Shown piece after piece: positions 24,252 through 32,887 of a stretch of DNA of 50,123 nucleotides. The stretch is taken from assembly GCA_018261615.1 (NCBI GenBank), contig JAGTSE010000033.1:1-50123 (forward strand), in the 5' to 3' direction. The stretch is from Pseudomonadota bacterium. GTDB taxonomy: Bacteria; Pseudomonadota; Gammaproteobacteria; Enterobacterales; Enterobacteriaceae. A program made the position numbers and the translations under genes. Below the pieces are notes generated by a model. That model had not been told where the DNA came from, did no database searches, and saw only the letters and a list, made by a program, of their open reading frames with translations. Within the stretch, counting starts at the first letter, position 1, and the number at the start of each line of letters is the position of its first letter.

Positions 24252-24847
24252 TGTTGACCGCAGTTCTGGATGAAAACCGCCTGGCCACCCACGCCGGTGA
24301 AGTAACTGTTTACAACTATGACGCGACCAGTCGCGAATACCTCTCCACATCTGTTGAGTATCTCGCCGTTGGTGTCGGTATCCCGGCGAACGCAGCACTT
24401 GATGCACCTCTTTCGGCGAAAACCGGATTTGCCGTATGCCGCAACGCTAACGGGCAAACCTGGGAATATATTCACGATTTTCGTGGTGAAACGGTATATG
24501 ACACCACCAGCAGCGAACAGAAACAGATAACCGAACTGGGCGATTACCCAGCGAATGTCACCACGTTTGTTCCGGCTACGCCTTATGATGTCTGGAATGG
24601 CAGCGAGTGGGTAACCGATGAAAGCGCGCAAAAAACCGCGCTGATAGCGGAAGCCGAACAGAAAAAAACGCAGCGGCTGAAGATAGCGAAAGAGAATATC
24701 AGCGTGTGGCAGACCGAGCTGCAACTCGGCATTATCAGCGACGACGACAAAGCCAGCCTGGTGAAGTGGCTGGAGTACATCAAACGCGTACAGGTTGTTG
24801 ATACCACAAACGCACCTGATATCACCTGGCCTGAACAGCCGCAATAA
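24251..24847 (+). CDS. G: tail fibre assembly chaperone G, copy 1
   Basis: 198 residues. Caudo_TAP family chaperone: N-terminal variable half (1-100) and conserved C-terminal half (PATPYDVWNGSEWVTDESAQ, then a helix rich in K/Q, then PDITWPEQPQ). It helps the fibre upstream to trimerise. It is translationally coupled to H copy 1 and followed by terminator copy 2. Its C-terminal half closely resembles that of the second chaperone. Confidence 0.92.
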   Translation: MLTAVLDENRLATHAGEVTVYNYDATSREYLSTSVEYLAVGVGIPANAALDAPLSAKTGFAVCRNANGQTWEYIHDFRGETVYDTTSSEQKQITELGDYPANVTTFVPATPYDVWNGSEWVTDESAQKTALIAEAEQKKTQRLKIAKENISVWQTELQLGIISDDDKASLVKWLEYIKRVQVVDTTNAPDITWPEQPQ

Positions 24848-24851
24848 TACC

Positions 24852-24873
24852 AACGGGCTGCGGCCCGTTTTTT
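24852..24873 (+). terminator. terminator copy 2, after G copy 1
   Basis: AACGGGCTGCGGCCCGTTTTTT, identical in the stem to copy 1. It ends the first fibre cassette. Confidence 0.85.
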
Positions 24874-25039
24874 GTCGGATAGCGCGGCGTTTATCCAACC
24901 TGGAACACCCCACAGGCCGCGCCAACGGGCAATTTTCCTCAGAGTTGTATCACCCGGCAACCAACCCTATCTGATAGGCCCAGCCCTAATATGCCCCGGA
25001 CAATACCGTTTACTCAATCGACAACCTGAGAGTGAACGC

Positions 25040-26188
25040 ATGACTGTAAAATATTTTGCCATTCTGACTAATCAGGGCGCGGCGAAGCTGGCGAATGCAA
25101 CCGCGCTGGGCACCCAAATCCATATTACGCAAATGGCCGTTGGTGATGGCAACGGTAGCTTACCTACGCCCGATCCGGCACAAACCCAGTTGGTTAACCA
25201 AAAACGCGTCGGTGCAGTAAACACACTCACTGTCGATGCAGCGGATACCAATCAAATTATCGCCGAGCAGGTAATCCCGGAAAACGAAGGAGGATACTGG
25301 ATCCGCGAGCTGGGTCTCTTTGATAGCGATGGCGTACTGATCGCCGTCGCCAATTGCCCGGAAACCTACAAACCGCTGTTAGGCGAAGGTAGCGGACGCA
25401 CACAGACGATTCGTATGGCGCTGATTGTTTCCTCTACCGCAGCCATCACACTCAAAATTGATCCATCAGTAGTGCTGGCGACGCGCAAGTATGTCGATGA
25501 CAAGGTTATCGAGGTAAAAGCCTATGCTGATAACCTGTTGAGCCAGCATATTGCAGCCAGCAATCCGCATACCCAGTATGCGCCGATCGCCAGTCCCACA
25601 TTGACCGGAACACCCAAAGCCCCCACAGCGGGACAAACGGCAAATGATACACAACTGGCCACCACCGAATTTGTTAAAACGGCAATATCAACGTTGAACC
25701 TGGGTGACGGTTCAGCACTGCCGGTTGGCGTGCCCATTCCCTGGTCATCGGCGACACCGCCGACAGGCTGGCTGAAATGCAACGGTGCGGCGTTCACCGC
25801 AGCGCAATACCCGAAGCTGGCGGTGGCGTATCCTGGGCTGACTCTGCCGGATCTGCGAGGTGAGTTTATCCGTGGATGGGATGATGGGCGCGGTGTGGAT
25901 CCAGGGCGACTGCTGATGAGTGCTCAGGGTGATGCCATCCGTAACATCAGGGCTAGTCTAATCGCTTATACAGTTGGCATTAACGGCTCTGTGGTGACAC
26001 CAAATGGCCCAAGCGGTTCATTCTCTATCTTTAACTCAGGGACTAACAATGTGAATACCCCTGTAGTTCAGTCCTCAGTGCCGGTAACAAACTATGGCCT
26101 CTTATTTGATGCGTCACTTACAGTGCCTACTGCTGTTGAAAACAGACCGCGTAACGTAACATTTAACTACATTGTGAGGGCTGCATAA
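25040..26188 (+). CDS. H: tail fibre H, copy 2
   Basis: 382 residues from the ATG at 25040, which shares the upstream CAACCTGAGAGTGAACGC with copy 1; a longer reading back to 24872 would translate the terminator. Domains match copy 1: N-terminal fibre domain (1-150, clearly similar), NPHTQYAPIASPTLTGTP, collar (GVPIPWSSATPPTGWLKCNG), and a distinct tip from about residue 295 (nt 25925-26170) that is unlike the first fibre's tip and richer in AT. Ends FNYIVRAA. The two fibres may offer alternative or combined host range. Confidence 0.92.
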   Translation: MTVKYFAILTNQGAAKLANATALGTQIHITQMAVGDGNGSLPTPDPAQTQLVNQKRVGAVNTLTVDAADTNQIIAEQVIPENEGGYWIRELGLFDSDGVLIAVANCPETYKPLLGEGSGRTQTIRMALIVSSTAAITLKIDPSVVLATRKYVDDKVIEVKAYADNLLSQHIAASNPHTQYAPIASPTLTGTPKAPTAGQTANDTQLATTEFVKTAISTLNLGDGSALPVGVPIPWSSATPPTGWLKCNGAAFTAAQYPKLAVAYPGLTLPDLRGEFIRGWDDGRGVDPGRLLMSAQGDAIRNIRASLIAYTVGINGSVVTPNGPSGSFSIFNSGTNNVNTPVVQSSVPVTNYGLLFDASLTVPTAVENRPRNVTFNYIVRAA

Positions 26189-26787
26189 TGACATCAGCAG
26201 TATTGGATAAAGCAAAAATCGCTACCACAGCAGGAAACATCACGACTTACAGCTTTTCTGCACAAACCGGCGAATTTACCGGTTCCAGCGAAGAGTTTTT
26301 AGCGATTGGCGTAGGGCTTCCCGCCGGTTCAACAGATATTGCTCCCGGTGCCGTTGATGAGGGGTATGTCGCTGTCTTTACCGGGAGTGTGTGGGAGCAA
26401 AAAGAAGATCATCGCGGGAAAACCGTTTATTCCACGGCCGATCTTAGCGCCTCAACAGTTGATTATATCGGCCCGCTTAAAGAGGGATTTGTTGCTACTG
26501 AGCCCGCGACGCCCTATGACAGCTGGGATGGAAGTGCATGGATTACGAACGCCGAAGCGCAACACGCAGCCGCAGTTCAGGATGCGCAGGCGCTTCGTCA
26601 ACAACATATCGATACGGCAATGGTATCAATCAGCGTCATACAGCTTAAGTTGCAGGCGGGCAGAACGCTGAATGACGCGGAAAAAAACCGGCTCGATCAG
26701 GTTCTGGATTACATTGACGCTATAAACGCCATTGACCTCTCCATCTCCAGCGCGCCCAACATCACATGGCCCACCCAGCCAGCATAA
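26188..26787 (+). CDS. G: tail fibre assembly chaperone G, copy 2
   Basis: 199 residues, Caudo_TAP family. N-terminal half differs from copy 1, as expected if each chaperone matches its own fibre; C-terminal half is conserved (PATPYDSWDGSAWITNAEAQ ... PNITWPTQPA). The ATG overlaps the fibre stop (TAATG). Terminator copy 3 follows. Confidence 0.92.
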   Translation: MTSAVLDKAKIATTAGNITTYSFSAQTGEFTGSSEEFLAIGVGLPAGSTDIAPGAVDEGYVAVFTGSVWEQKEDHRGKTVYSTADLSASTVDYIGPLKEGFVATEPATPYDSWDGSAWITNAEAQHAAAVQDAQALRQQHIDTAMVSISVIQLKLQAGRTLNDAEKNRLDQVLDYIDAINAIDLSISSAPNITWPTQPA

Positions 26788-26790
26788 GTC

Positions 26791-26813
26791 AACGGGCTAC
26801 GGCCCGTTTTTTT
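26791..26813 (+). terminator. terminator copy 3, after G copy 2
   Basis: AACGGGCTACGGCCCGT plus seven Ts; one stem base differs from copies 1 and 2. It separates the fibre region from the sheath/tube operon. Confidence 0.85.
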
Positions 26814-26916
26814 GCCGCCCGCCTGTTGTTTCATCCCCGCCCCAACCCCAACAAATAGCGCTGCGCCGCTGCGCCCTGGAGAATAGCACTCACCCCAACA
26901 CCACGGAGTTAAACGG

Positions 26917-28098
26917 ATGAGTGATTATCATCATGGCGTTCAGGTCGTCGAAATCAACGACGGCACGCGCGTCATTTCCACTGTCTCAACCGCCATTGTC
27001 GGCATGGTATGTACTGCCAGCGATGCCGATGCGGCAACCTTTCCACTGAATGAACCAGTGCTTGTCACCAGCGTACAAAGTGCCATCGCCAAAGCTGGCA
27101 CCAAAGGTACGCTGGCTTCTTCGCTACAAGCCATTGCCGACCAGGCGAAACCGGTTATCGTCGTTGTGCGCGTCGCTGAAGGCAGCGGCGATAATGCGCA
27201 GGCGCAGACGATTTCCAACATCATCGGCACCACCGACGAAAACGGCAAATATACTGGCCTGAAAGCGCTGCTGACCGCCGAAGCCGTCACCGGCGTGAAA
27301 CCGCGTATTCTGGGCGTTCCCGGTTATGACACGCTGGAAGTCGCCACCGCGCTGGCACCCGTCTGTCAGAAACTGCGCGCCTTCGGTTATGTCAGCGCCT
27401 GGGGCTGTAAAACTATTTCCGATGCGATTAAGTATCGCGAGAACTTCAGCCAGCGCGAACTGATGGTGATCTGGCCGGATTTTCTCTCCTGGAATACAGT
27501 GGCGAACGCGACGGCAACCGCCTACGCGACTGCCCGCGCGCTTGGCCTGCGTGCATATATCGACCAGTCCGTCGGCTGGCACAAAACGCTGTCCAACGTT
27601 GGCGTGAATGGCGTCACCGGCATCAGCACCCCGGTCTTCTGGGATTTGCAGGAGTCCGGCACCGATGCCGACCTGCTGAACGCAGCGGGTGTGACCACGC
27701 TGATTCGCAAAGATGGCTTCCGCTTCTGGGGCAACCGTACCTGCTCCGACGATCCACTGTTCCTGTTTGAAAACTATACCCGCACTGCGCAGGTTATCGC
27801 CGACACCATGGCGGACGCGCATATGTGGGCTGTCGACAAGCCGATCACCGCGACGCTTATCCGCGACATCATTGATGGTATCAACGCCAAGTTCCGCGAA
27901 CTGAAAAGCAACGGTTACATCGTTGATGCCACCTGCTGGTTCGACGAGAGCGCCAATGACGCCGAGACACTGAAAGCCGGGAAACTGTATATCGATTACG
28001 ACTATACGCCGGTGCCGCCACTGGAAAACCTGACCTTACGCCAGCGCATCACCGATAAATATCTGGCGAATCTGGTCTCCTCGGTCAACAGCAATTAA
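26917..28098 (+). CDS. FI: tail sheath protein FI
   Basis: 393 residues against about 396 in P2. Contractile sheath subunit: N-terminal MSDYHHGVQVVEINDGTR, VSTAIVGMVCTA, and C-terminal domain IDYDYTPVPPLENLTLRQRIT. Sheath contraction drives the tube into the target cell envelope. CACGGAG precedes the ATG. It is followed by the tube gene after 12 bp. Length and conservation indicate a working sheath, so the particle should be R-type (contractile). Confidence 0.96.
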   Translation: MSDYHHGVQVVEINDGTRVISTVSTAIVGMVCTASDADAATFPLNEPVLVTSVQSAIAKAGTKGTLASSLQAIADQAKPVIVVVRVAEGSGDNAQAQTISNIIGTTDENGKYTGLKALLTAEAVTGVKPRILGVPGYDTLEVATALAPVCQKLRAFGYVSAWGCKTISDAIKYRENFSQRELMVIWPDFLSWNTVANATATAYATARALGLRAYIDQSVGWHKTLSNVGVNGVTGISTPVFWDLQESGTDADLLNAAGVTTLIRKDGFRFWGNRTCSDDPLFLFENYTRTAQVIADTMADAHMWAVDKPITATLIRDIIDGINAKFRELKSNGYIVDATCWFDESANDAETLKAGKLYIDYDYTPVPPLENLTLRQRITDKYLANLVSSVNSN

Positions 28099-28110
28099 GG
28101 AGCCTGATAA

Positions 28111-28629
28111 ATGGCAATGCCGCGAAAACTGAAATATATGAACGTGTTCCTCAATGGCTACAGCTATCAGGGGATCGCAAAATCCATCACGCTGCCGAAA
28201 CTGACCCGCAAGCTGGAGAACTACCGTGGCGCAGGCATGAACGGTATCGCGCCGATTGATATGGGTCTTGATGACGACGCCATGGCAATGGAGTGGTCGC
28301 TGGGCGGCTTCCCGGATGAGGCTATCTGGGAACTGTATGGCGCAACCAGCGCCGATGCAGTGCCGATCCGCTTTGCGGGTTCCTACCAGCGCGATGACAC
28401 CGGCGAAACGGTCGCCGTTGAAGTGGTGATGCGCGGTCGTCAGAAAGAGATCGACACCGGCGAGAACAAGCCGGGCGAAGATACCGAGTCCAAAATCTCC
28501 GTCGTCTGTACCTATTTCAAACTGACGATGGATGGCAAGGAACTGGTGGAAATCGACACCATTAACATGATCGAAAAAGTGAACGGCGTCGATCGTCTCG
28601 AACAGCACCGCCGCAATATCGGCCTGTAA
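28111..28629 (+). CDS. FII: tail tube protein FII
   Basis: 172 residues, equal to P2 gpFII. Major tube subunit: MAMPRKLKYMNVFLNGYSYQ..., GMNGIAPIDMGLDDDAM. It stacks in rings whose number is set by gpT. AAGGAG precedes the start. Nothing unusual. Confidence 0.96.
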   Translation: MAMPRKLKYMNVFLNGYSYQGIAKSITLPKLTRKLENYRGAGMNGIAPIDMGLDDDAMAMEWSLGGFPDEAIWELYGATSADAVPIRFAGSYQRDDTGETVAVEVVMRGRQKEIDTGENKPGEDTESKISVVCTYFKLTMDGKELVEIDTINMIEKVNGVDRLEQHRRNIGL

Positions 28630-28691
28630 CACCTGCCCGGTCAGCCTGACTGGCCGGGATTTCCCTTCGCTAACGCAATCACGAGGATTTT

Positions 28692-28973
28692 ATGAGCAAC
28701 GAAACTGATAACGTCGTTACCCTGGAAACGCCAATCAAACGCGGCGAACAGCTTATCAACACTGTTACCCTGATGAAACCGAATGCCGGCACTCTGCGCG
28801 GTCTGAGCCTGGCGGCCGTGGCGAATGCTGAAGTGGATGCGCTGATTAAAGTGCTGCCGCGTATCACCTCGCCTTCCCTGACCGAACAAGAAGTTGCAGC
28901 GCTGGATCTAGTGGATATGGTCGCGCTGGCTGGCAAGGTGGTCGGTTTTTTGTCGCCGGTTTCGGCACAGTAA
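28692..28973 (+). CDS. E: tail protein E
   Basis: 93 residues (P2 E 91). Small tail assembly protein, likely a tape-measure chaperone made together with its frameshifted extension E'. Contains the slippery TTTTTTG (28946-28952) a few codons before its stop. Starts with MSNETDNVVTLETPIKRGE, like P2 E. A ribosome site CGAGGA precedes the ATG. Confidence 0.94.
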   Translation: MSNETDNVVTLETPIKRGEQLINTVTLMKPNAGTLRGLSLAAVANAEVDALIKVLPRITSPSLTEQEVAALDLVDMVALAGKVVGFLSPVSAQ

Positions 28974-29125
28974 ATTTTCCGGCCAACCTGTCGGTTGACG
29001 ATTTGATGGCGGATATCGCGGTGATTTTTCACTGGCCGCCATCAGAACTCTATCCCCTGAGTCTGAGCGAGCTCATCACATGGCGCGAAAAGGCGCTTCA
29101 GCGAAGCGGAAATACACATGAGTAA
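28692..29125 (+). CDS. E': tail protein E+E' by -1 ribosomal frameshift
   Basis: At TTTTTTG (28946-28952) a -1 shift reads on into V-A-G-F-G-T-V-N-F-P-A-N-L-S-V-D-D-L and stops at 29123-29125, about 144 residues in all. P2 makes E' the same way with the same slippery heptamer, and the extension is open for 57 codons and P2-like. Frameshifted extension proteins act as chaperones for the tape measure in many tailed phages. The E' stop overlaps the T start. Confidence 0.9.
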
Positions 29126-31184
29126 CAGCACAAATATTGACACATTGCTCACGGCTGTTGACCAGGCGACGCGCCCGTTTAAAAACCTGCAAACGGCGAA
29201 TGTTTCGCTTGCTGCCGGGATCAAAGAGACGGAGAAAAATCTGAGCGGGCTGTACAACCAGCTCGCCCAGGTTGAGGGTTTAACGCAGGCTGAAAAATCC
29301 CTTTCGGCACTTAGCCTGCGCCTGCAAACCGTGCAGTTGCGTGCGCAAAAGCTGACGGAGCAAGGTCCGCCGACCCGCAGCCACGCCAGCATTCTTAACT
29401 TCACGCAGGAGCGTGTAACCACGCTTCAGCAACAGCACGAAACGACGCGCGAAGCGGTGATCGACCACCGGTTAACACTACTGCGCGCAGGCATTGAGCC
29501 GAATGCGCCGACAGCGGCGAAACTGCAACTGCAAAGCCAGATCAACGATAATCGCGCGCAGCTCATCACGCAACAGCAGGCGCTGAAGCAGGAGAACCGG
29601 CAAAAACGCGCAGAAAAAATCCAGGCGGCCCAACAAACGATTCAGCGTATCGCCGGGAAAGTCTCTGCGGTGGGACAAACCGGAATGTCTGTCGCCACTT
29701 CTGGCTTCAACATTGGCAAAAAACTGCTGCAGCCAGGCTATGAACAATCGCTGAAAAACAGCGCACCGGCACAACCTGGCAGCGAAGTGAGTATCGCGGC
29801 AAATACGGTAAGTGCGCCAAGTGTGTTAAGTGCGCTAAGTACGCCAAGTGCGGTAAGCGCGCCAAGTGCGGTAAGTGCGCCAAGTGCGGTAAGCACGCCA
29901 AGTGTGTTAAGTACACCAAGTGCGCTAAGTACGCCAAGTTCGGTAAGTGCGCCAAACGCGCTAAGTACACCAAGTGCGCTAAGTACGCCAAGTGCGCTAA
30001 GTACGCCAAGTGCGCTAAGTACACCAAGTGCGCTAAGTTCGGTAAGTACGCCAAGTGCGGTAAGTGCGGTAAGTACGCTAAGTACGCCAAGTTCGGTAAG
30101 TGCGCTAAGTACACCAAGTGCGCTAAGTTCGGTAAGTACGCCAAGTGCAGTAAGTGCAGTAAGTGCGGTAAGTGCGCAGGTGGGAAATCTCGGTACCGAT
30201 TTACAGGCACTGCAAAGTGTTTATCAGTCACTAAGCGTGGATATTTTCAGCACCCAGGAATCCTCTTTACGCCAACTGGTACAAACCGCCACCCAATATC
30301 TGGGGCAACTGCAACAGTGGGTGCAGAACAACCAGGGTCTGGTGCAAACCTTCGGTCTGATTGCCACTGCCGTGGTCGGCGTCGCCGGGGCGATTGGCAC
30401 CGTAGCGGGTGTTATCGCACCGGTCTTTACGGGCATCAGTACGCTGATCACCATCGCGACGACTTTTGGCAGCGTCTTTACTACCGTCTGCGGCGGGATT
30501 ATGGCGGTGCTTGGTTCGCTCACGCTACCGATTGTCGGCGTAATTGCCCTTGTTGCCGCCGCCGCGCTGGCCATCTACACCTACTGGGAACCGATTAGCG
30601 CATTCTTTAGTGGGGTAATGGCCGGGATTAGCGCCGCGTTCGCTCCGCTCGCCGGGCTATTTGCACCGTTGCAACCGCTGTTTGATTTCATCAGTAGCAG
30701 CCTACAGGACATCAAACAGCTGTTCAGCGACCTGATTACCCCCGTTCAGATCAGCCAGGAAAAACTGAATCTGTGCGCTGAAGCAGGTTTCTATTTCGGC
30801 CAGAAGCTCTCTGGCACCATCGCGCTGGTGATCCAGGGGGTTAAAGCGCTGAGCAGCGGCCTGTCCTGGGTACTTGAAACGCTCGGCATTATTGATAAAA
30901 AACCTGTGCTGGAGGTACCGAAACCGCCGACAGAAGCCAGCGGCAACCAGAGCTACATTCAGCCAACCAGCACAATGCCGGGCTTTAACAATTACCAGGC
31001 AGCCAAACCCGCTGGCAGTAATTCGTATGTCGACCAGAGCAAAACGGAATATAACGTCACGTTACAAGGCGATATCGCCCCCGGTAGCAACAACGAGCGC
31101 TACCTGCAGGATCTGTTCCGTCAGGACGCGGCAAATAAACGCAACAGTACCCTTTCGCAATTCAATCCATCAGGAGGGTTTTAA
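29118..31184 (+). CDS. T: tape-measure protein T with a long tripeptide repeat
   Basis: 688 residues against about 815 in P2. The tape measure fixes tail length and is threaded through the tube. Seen: N-terminal coiled-coil (about 1-200), then residues 232-354 made of 41 tripeptides of type Ser-(Ala/Thr/Ser/Val)-(Pro/Leu/Val), then hydrophobic helices (about 410-490) and a C-terminal domain. Only one unit has Asn instead of Ser. The repeat is encoded by 41 nine-base units in perfect register (29811-30179). P2 gpT has no such tract to my knowledge. It may have replaced part of the ordinary tape, and the length could vary by slippage without breaking the frame. Confidence 0.93.
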   Translation: MSNSTNIDTLLTAVDQATRPFKNLQTANVSLAAGIKETEKNLSGLYNQLAQVEGLTQAEKSLSALSLRLQTVQLRAQKLTEQGPPTRSHASILNFTQERVTTLQQQHETTREAVIDHRLTLLRAGIEPNAPTAAKLQLQSQINDNRAQLITQQQALKQENRQKRAEKIQAAQQTIQRIAGKVSAVGQTGMSVATSGFNIGKKLLQPGYEQSLKNSAPAQPGSEVSIAANTVSAPSVLSALSTPSAVSAPSAVSAPSAVSTPSVLSTPSALSTPSSVSAPNALSTPSALSTPSALSTPSALSTPSALSSVSTPSAVSAVSTLSTPSSVSALSTPSALSSVSTPSAVSAVSAVSAQVGNLGTDLQALQSVYQSLSVDIFSTQESSLRQLVQTATQYLGQLQQWVQNNQGLVQTFGLIATAVVGVAGAIGTVAGVIAPVFTGISTLITIATTFGSVFTTVCGGIMAVLGSLTLPIVGVIALVAAAALAIYTYWEPISAFFSGVMAGISAAFAPLAGLFAPLQPLFDFISSSLQDIKQLFSDLITPVQISQEKLNLCAEAGFYFGQKLSGTIALVIQGVKALSSGLSWVLETLGIIDKKPVLEVPKPPTEASGNQSYIQPTSTMPGFNNYQAAKPAGSNSYVDQSKTEYNVTLQGDIAPGSNNERYLQDLFRQDAANKRNSTLSQFNPSGGF
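29811..30179 (+). repeat. 41 tandem 9-bp units in the tape-measure gene
   Basis: 369 bp = 41 x 9 with consensus AGT-RCG-SYA, every unit in the reading frame. Units encode SAP, SAL, STP, SAV, SVL, SSV and similar. The middle part alternates SAL-STP for several turns (units 18-25), a higher-order 18-bp repeat. The degenerate third and seventh positions show the array is old or diversified, but the unit length never breaks. Confidence 0.97.
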
Positions 31185-31186
31185 TT

Positions 31187-31648
31187 ATGATGCTGGCGCT
31201 GGGACTTTTTGTCTTTATGCGGCAAACGCTGCCATTCCAGAACCTGAGCCGCACCTCTACATTTACCTGGAGCAGCAACGCGCGTGTTGGTAAACGCGCG
31301 GCGTATCAGTATATCGGTCCAGGCGAAGATACCCTCGAAATGACCGGCGCGCTCTACCCGGAACTGACTGGCGGCGTGCTGTCGCTGGCAGCCTTGCGCC
31401 TGATGGCTGAACAGGGCGGAAAATGGCCGCTTATCGACGGCACGGGAATGATTTACGGTGTGTATGTTATAAGCAGCGTCAAAGAGAACGGCTCCGAATT
31501 TTATAGCGACGGCTCGCCGCGTAAGATCAGTTTCACACTGAATTTGACCCGGGTCGACGAGTCGCTGCTCTCCATAGCAGAAGATATGTATACGAAAGGC
31601 AGCAAACTGCTCAACGATGCCACCAAAATGCTGGGGAGTCGCGGATGA
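31187..31648 (+). CDS. U: tail protein U
   Basis: 153 residues (P2 gpU 159). Baseplate hub-associated protein: MMLALGLFVFMRQTLPFQNLSRTSTFTW, and GRYAYQ-like centre GKRAAYQYIGPGEDTLEM. CAGGAGG precedes the ATG. Overlaps D by four bases (ATGA). Confidence 0.94.
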   Translation: MMLALGLFVFMRQTLPFQNLSRTSTFTWSSNARVGKRAAYQYIGPGEDTLEMTGALYPELTGGVLSLAALRLMAEQGGKWPLIDGTGMIYGVYVISSVKENGSEFYSDGSPRKISFTLNLTRVDESLLSIAEDMYTKGSKLLNDATKMLGSRG

Positions 31649-32805
31649 TTGACGCTCTCGATAACGATCTGACGCGGGGAGACGCCCCCGCGTTTAAGCT
31701 GGAGCTGAACCAAAAACCCGCCAGTAGCAACAGCAGCGCCTCTGCGGTAAAAAACGGCAACAGCAAAGACGAAAAGAAAGACATTACCGCCAGGCTAGCC
31801 CCGCGATTAGTCGCGCTCACGGTCACGGATAACCGCGGTTTTGAAGCCGACACGCTGATACTGACGCTGGATGACAGCGATGGCAAAATCGAAATGCCAG
31901 AACGGAACGCGCTGGTTAACGTCTCGATTGGCCGACAAGGCTCGGTGCTCACCAACATGGGAAGTTTCTTTATCGACCAGGTCACACACCGGGGCACACC
32001 GGATCAGCTAGTGATTACCGGGCGCAGCGTCGATTTTCGCAATGATATGAACACCCCAAAAGAGCGGTCATGGCATGACACAACGCTTGGTGAGATCGTG
32101 AAAGATATTGCCTGGCGCAATTCACTGAGCGCCAGCGTCTCGCCGGAACTGGCCGGTATTAAGATTGCGCATATCGACCAGTCCAAAGAGAGCGACATCG
32201 CGTTTCTCACTCGGCTGGCTATCCGCAACGGCGCTGAAATCGCCGTAAAATCGGGCGTACTGATTTTTCTTGTGCCGGGTAAATGCGTACGGGGCGGTAA
32301 GGCCGTATCAACCGTGACTATCAGCCGTAGCGATGGCGATTCTCACACGTTTGATTTAACCGATCGTACGACGTACGGCAGTATCATTGCGCGCTGGCAG
32401 GATACTAAAACGCCGCAGAAGCAGGTTAAACAGGTAAAACTGACGCGCAAAAGTGCTGGCACACAGCAAGCGTCAACGGATTACCTCGCCGGATCAATAG
32501 AGAATGTCAGCATCCTGCAAAACATGTTCGCCTCCAAAGAGGAAGCCATCCGCGCAGCAGAAGCGGAATGGCTACAACGTCAGAGAAATGCAGCAATATT
32601 TAACCTGACTCTCGCACAAGGACGGGCCGACATCGCGCCGGAAACGCCCATCCGGTTATCAGGCTTTAAAGATGTGATCAATAAAACGCCCTGGGTGATC
32701 AAAAAATTAACTCATGGCATTGATAAAAAAGGCTTTATTACAAAACTGGATCTGGAAGCCGACATCCGAAACGTGGAATATGAAATGGAGGAATCCAGCG
32801 TCTGA
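31645..32805 (+). CDS. D: tail protein D (baseplate hub)
   Basis: 386 residues (P2 gpD 387). Hub protein related to gp27, sitting between tube and spike. Seen: PRLVALTVTDNRGFEADTL, HTFDLTDRTTYGS and ETPIRLSGFKDVIN. The last structural gene; an 82-bp gap with dyad site D and a hairpin separates it from ogr. Confidence 0.95.
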   Translation: MIDALDNDLTRGDAPAFKLELNQKPASSNSSASAVKNGNSKDEKKDITARLAPRLVALTVTDNRGFEADTLILTLDDSDGKIEMPERNALVNVSIGRQGSVLTNMGSFFIDQVTHRGTPDQLVITGRSVDFRNDMNTPKERSWHDTTLGEIVKDIAWRNSLSASVSPELAGIKIAHIDQSKESDIAFLTRLAIRNGAEIAVKSGVLIFLVPGKCVRGGKAVSTVTISRSDGDSHTFDLTDRTTYGSIIARWQDTKTPQKQVKQVKLTRKSAGTQQASTDYLAGSIENVSILQNMFASKEEAIRAAEAEWLQRQRNAAIFNLTLAQGRADIAPETPIRLSGFKDVINKTPWVIKKLTHGIDKKGFITKLDLEADIRNVEYEMEESSV

Positions 32806-32818
32806 AACGTCAAATGCA

Positions 32819-32848
32819 ACCATTAACTTGCATTTGCGAGTTAATGGT
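32819..32848. promoter_or_regulatory. hairpin with dyad site D before ogr
   Basis: A perfect 10-bp inverted repeat ACCATTAACT / AGTTAATGGT (32819-32828, 32839-32848) encloses TGCATTTGCG. The central AACTTGC-ATTT-GCGAGTT (32825-32842) is a member of the same dyad family as the cI/cox operator. It could be a CI operator controlling ogr, a terminator for the tail operon (weak, as the T-run is broken) or both. Confidence 0.5.
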
Positions 32849-32887
32849 TTATTATTACTGGCATAACCACGCTGGAGAAATCACAAA

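Noticed and set aside
24872..25039. 56-residue N-terminal extension of the second tail fibre
   Set aside because: It would translate through the preceding terminator and leader. The ATG at 25040 matches the first fibre start.
29811..30179. Possible CRISPR-like array
   Set aside because: Units are contiguous 9-mers with no spacers and encode protein in frame.
29707..30231. 174-residue minus-strand reading frame full of HLAYLPHL-like repeats
   Set aside because: It is the reverse reading of the 9-bp repeat array in the tape-measure gene. A 9-bp unit without stops keeps all three codons open on both strands, so the frame is expected by chance.
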